Source: Datnioides undecimradiatus (lineage: Eukaryota; Chordata; Actinopteri; Lobotiformes; Datnioididae). From it: a DNA stretch of 64,000 nt. Position numbers and translations under genes: made by a program. The stretch spans positions 6,858,329-6,922,328 of the forward strand of contig WARS01000013.1 in assembly GCA_008933995.1 (NCBI GenBank), in the 5' to 3' direction. Of this stretch, positions 62,291 through 64,000 are shown piece after piece (position 1 is the first letter of the stretch; each line of letters opens with the position of its first letter). The notes beneath the pieces were generated by a model, which was not told where the DNA came from, searched no databases, and was given only the letters and a program-made list of their open reading frames with translations.

Positions 62291-64000
62291 CGTGCACACG
62301 GAAAAAGTCCTCTTACTCCTCATCGTTAACGCCGCTGAAGCCTCTGGTTCAATTTGATGTGCACAGGTATGTTTTCATGACTTGAGGGAGATGTTGTGTG
62401 CGGGCTGAACACAATTCCAAACGTCTCTCGGACTTCTCCAAACCTCCCTCCTGCTTCGTAGAAAAAGAAGGTTGCTCAAGGCCATGACAGCCCGCCCCAA
62501 CAAACACATATCTCTATAAAGTGCACTGGTGGATTTACTCACTATCGCTGACTACAGAAATTTCCAATAATCTGTCTCAAATGCCCAGTGCTATACCAGC
62601 CATCACCCCTTCTCTCACTCCACAGCTGCCCCCCCCCTCCTTTCTTCAGCTGATGTCAGCTTCCCCCACCGGACCCCCAAAGTGTGCTGATCCATCAGTG
62701 GACGATGATGTGGAGGCTGATCAGTGCCATTTGTTTCTTGATTTAATAGCTTCTTGCGCCTGCAGACAGTTTACAGGAAGACTTGAAGGTCCCTCCCCCC
62801 ACCATGGGCACTTTCCTTTAAAGGAGAGAAAGAGAGAGAGAGGGAGAGAGCATCGAGGCCTCCTCTCTCAGCTCTCCTCCCTCCCCTCCACCCTCCCCCT
62901 CCATCTTCTGGCCTGGACCTTACACAGCAGCAGCTTGTTATCTGGCTGTGTGAAACATCACAGGCTATTTCTGCAGGATAGATAGTTTACTCTCTGGCTC
63001 CGGTTTTCTCTCCTGCCGGCTTGTCTTAAGTATCTCTCCGTCATTGTGCCGCACGCATCAATACACACCTCGGTTTACTCTTAGTGAGGCCTTTAATTTA
63101 AAATTAATGACTAAATAATGAGTGCTATTTTAGAACGTCTACAATGGCAGCAAACCTCAGACTGTCTTGCTGGCCGGGGCTAAAGTTTCTCCAGGACAGA
63201 CAGCGATGCTTTGTTAGGAACGTTTTCATGATCTGACTCTGGAGGGTTTTGAACTCTTACACCAAGTGGAGCTGTTGATCTCCACTTTACAAGTAGTTAT
63301 ATATATTTTTAATAATATATACCTGTCCCTCTGCACTGGTGTTGCCACTTTTTATCAATTTGGTCTTGATCAAATGCGCTGAAGTACTCCATGCACTACT
63401 CCTTAAGCAGAAATATGTTCTAAACAGATTGAAAGTTGTCAAACTACACAGTTATTACAAATCTAAAATCATGATTGGTTCACTTCTTATGTTAACAATA
63501 CTTAAACCTTTTTCCTGCCGAACTCACTGATTTCTTTAAACCTCTCAGTGTAAGCAAAGTCGTGCGGGAACGTCGCTTACATTAAAACTGTCAAAACGCC
63601 TCATCTTGCAGTGGCAAAATTTTGACTTAAATTTGGAACGACTTTGAGTTGACGTGCCAAGAATCTCACCAGACACTCGATGCCAGCTTTAGTACGCGAC
63701 AGTCTTCAAATCTCGGTGCTAAGTGGGCGTTCTGACCGAAACCAACCAGGCGAGGAGTTGTACTTGTGGGTGCGTGTTGCTTCAGGTGTTGGTGAGACGA
63801 TGAAATACAAGCCAGGGAGTCCAGTGTGAGTAATAGATTAGTACATCTCAAAGCTTATATGCTGTAACGCTGACAGAGGGGAATATTTCAAGACAGAAAT
63901 GTACTGTTCTGGAAAATTAACAACAACCAAAAAGTTACTGAGCCTCAATAACAGACTCTAATCATGATACACAAGAATCAGTGGCATATTGCGTAGCCTT

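Larger units (their letters stand above)
58094..64000 (+). other. cacna2d2: cacna2d2 intron 2 (runs off window)
   Basis: No further exon was found; a YKDNRNLF-like coding stretch expected next was looked for and not seen. Contains a fragment of the hAT-like repeat (61024), a TG microsatellite (62255) and short AG-rich DNA (62829). The 154-codon open frame at 62521-62985 is proline- and serine-rich low complexity without similarity. Confidence 0.65.

Noticed and set aside
62521-62985. 154-codon open frame in cacna2d2 intron 2
   Set aside because: GTG start, low-complexity Pro/Ser/Leu content and polypyrimidine DNA; no match to the expected next exon.

Overview
The window looks like nuclear DNA of a ray-finned fish, probably a percomorph teleost. 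The evidence is split genes with GT-AG (and one GC-AG) introns, hyaluronidase and calcium-channel genes of vertebrate type, many CA/TG microsatellites, and interspersed repeats whose sequence I associate with teleosts. No prokaryotic, plasmid or phage features are present. Assignments come from reading the sequence and recalled protein families; no database search was run.

Layout, all genes on the + strand. (1) 1-3771: hyal2, three coding exons, a 464-residue GPI-anchored hyaluronidase 2, with 3'UTR and polyA signal. (2) About 4300-7250: hyal1, promoter with two inverted CCAAT boxes, a 5' exon carrying a short upstream ORF, three coding exons, a 441-residue secreted or lysosomal hyaluronidase. 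(3) 7250-52500: about 45 kb with no convincing protein-coding exon. It holds several copies of a hAT-like non-autonomous element with CAGTGGTGGAA-type ends, other decayed teleost repeats, microsatellites, CTCF-like motifs, a tandem CCAAT array and several low-repeat blocks that could be conserved regulatory sequence. (4) 52500-64000: CpG-rich promoter and first two coding exons of cacna2d2 (voltage-gated calcium channel alpha2delta-2), with the rest of the gene beyond the right edge.

The two hyaluronidases share exon structure and intron phase and arose by tandem duplication. They act in hyaluronan turnover: HYAL2 at the cell surface makes intermediate fragments and HYAL1 degrades them further in acidic compartments. 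HYAL1, HYAL2 and CACNA2D2 also lie close together in human 3p21.3, so this is a conserved linkage group. Here the hyaluronidase pair sits upstream of cacna2d2, and TUSC2, RASSF1, ZMYND10, NPRL2, CYB561D2 and TMEM115, which separate them in human, are not seen. The long gene-free interval may be regulatory territory of cacna2d2; this is inference.

I found no new enzyme system. The most notable points are an upstream ORF that ends two bases before the hyal1 start codon after splicing, a 78-base GC-AG intron in hyal1, a convergent arrangement of CTCF-like motifs around the gene desert, and a roughly 41-base tandem repeat carrying three CCAAT boxes.
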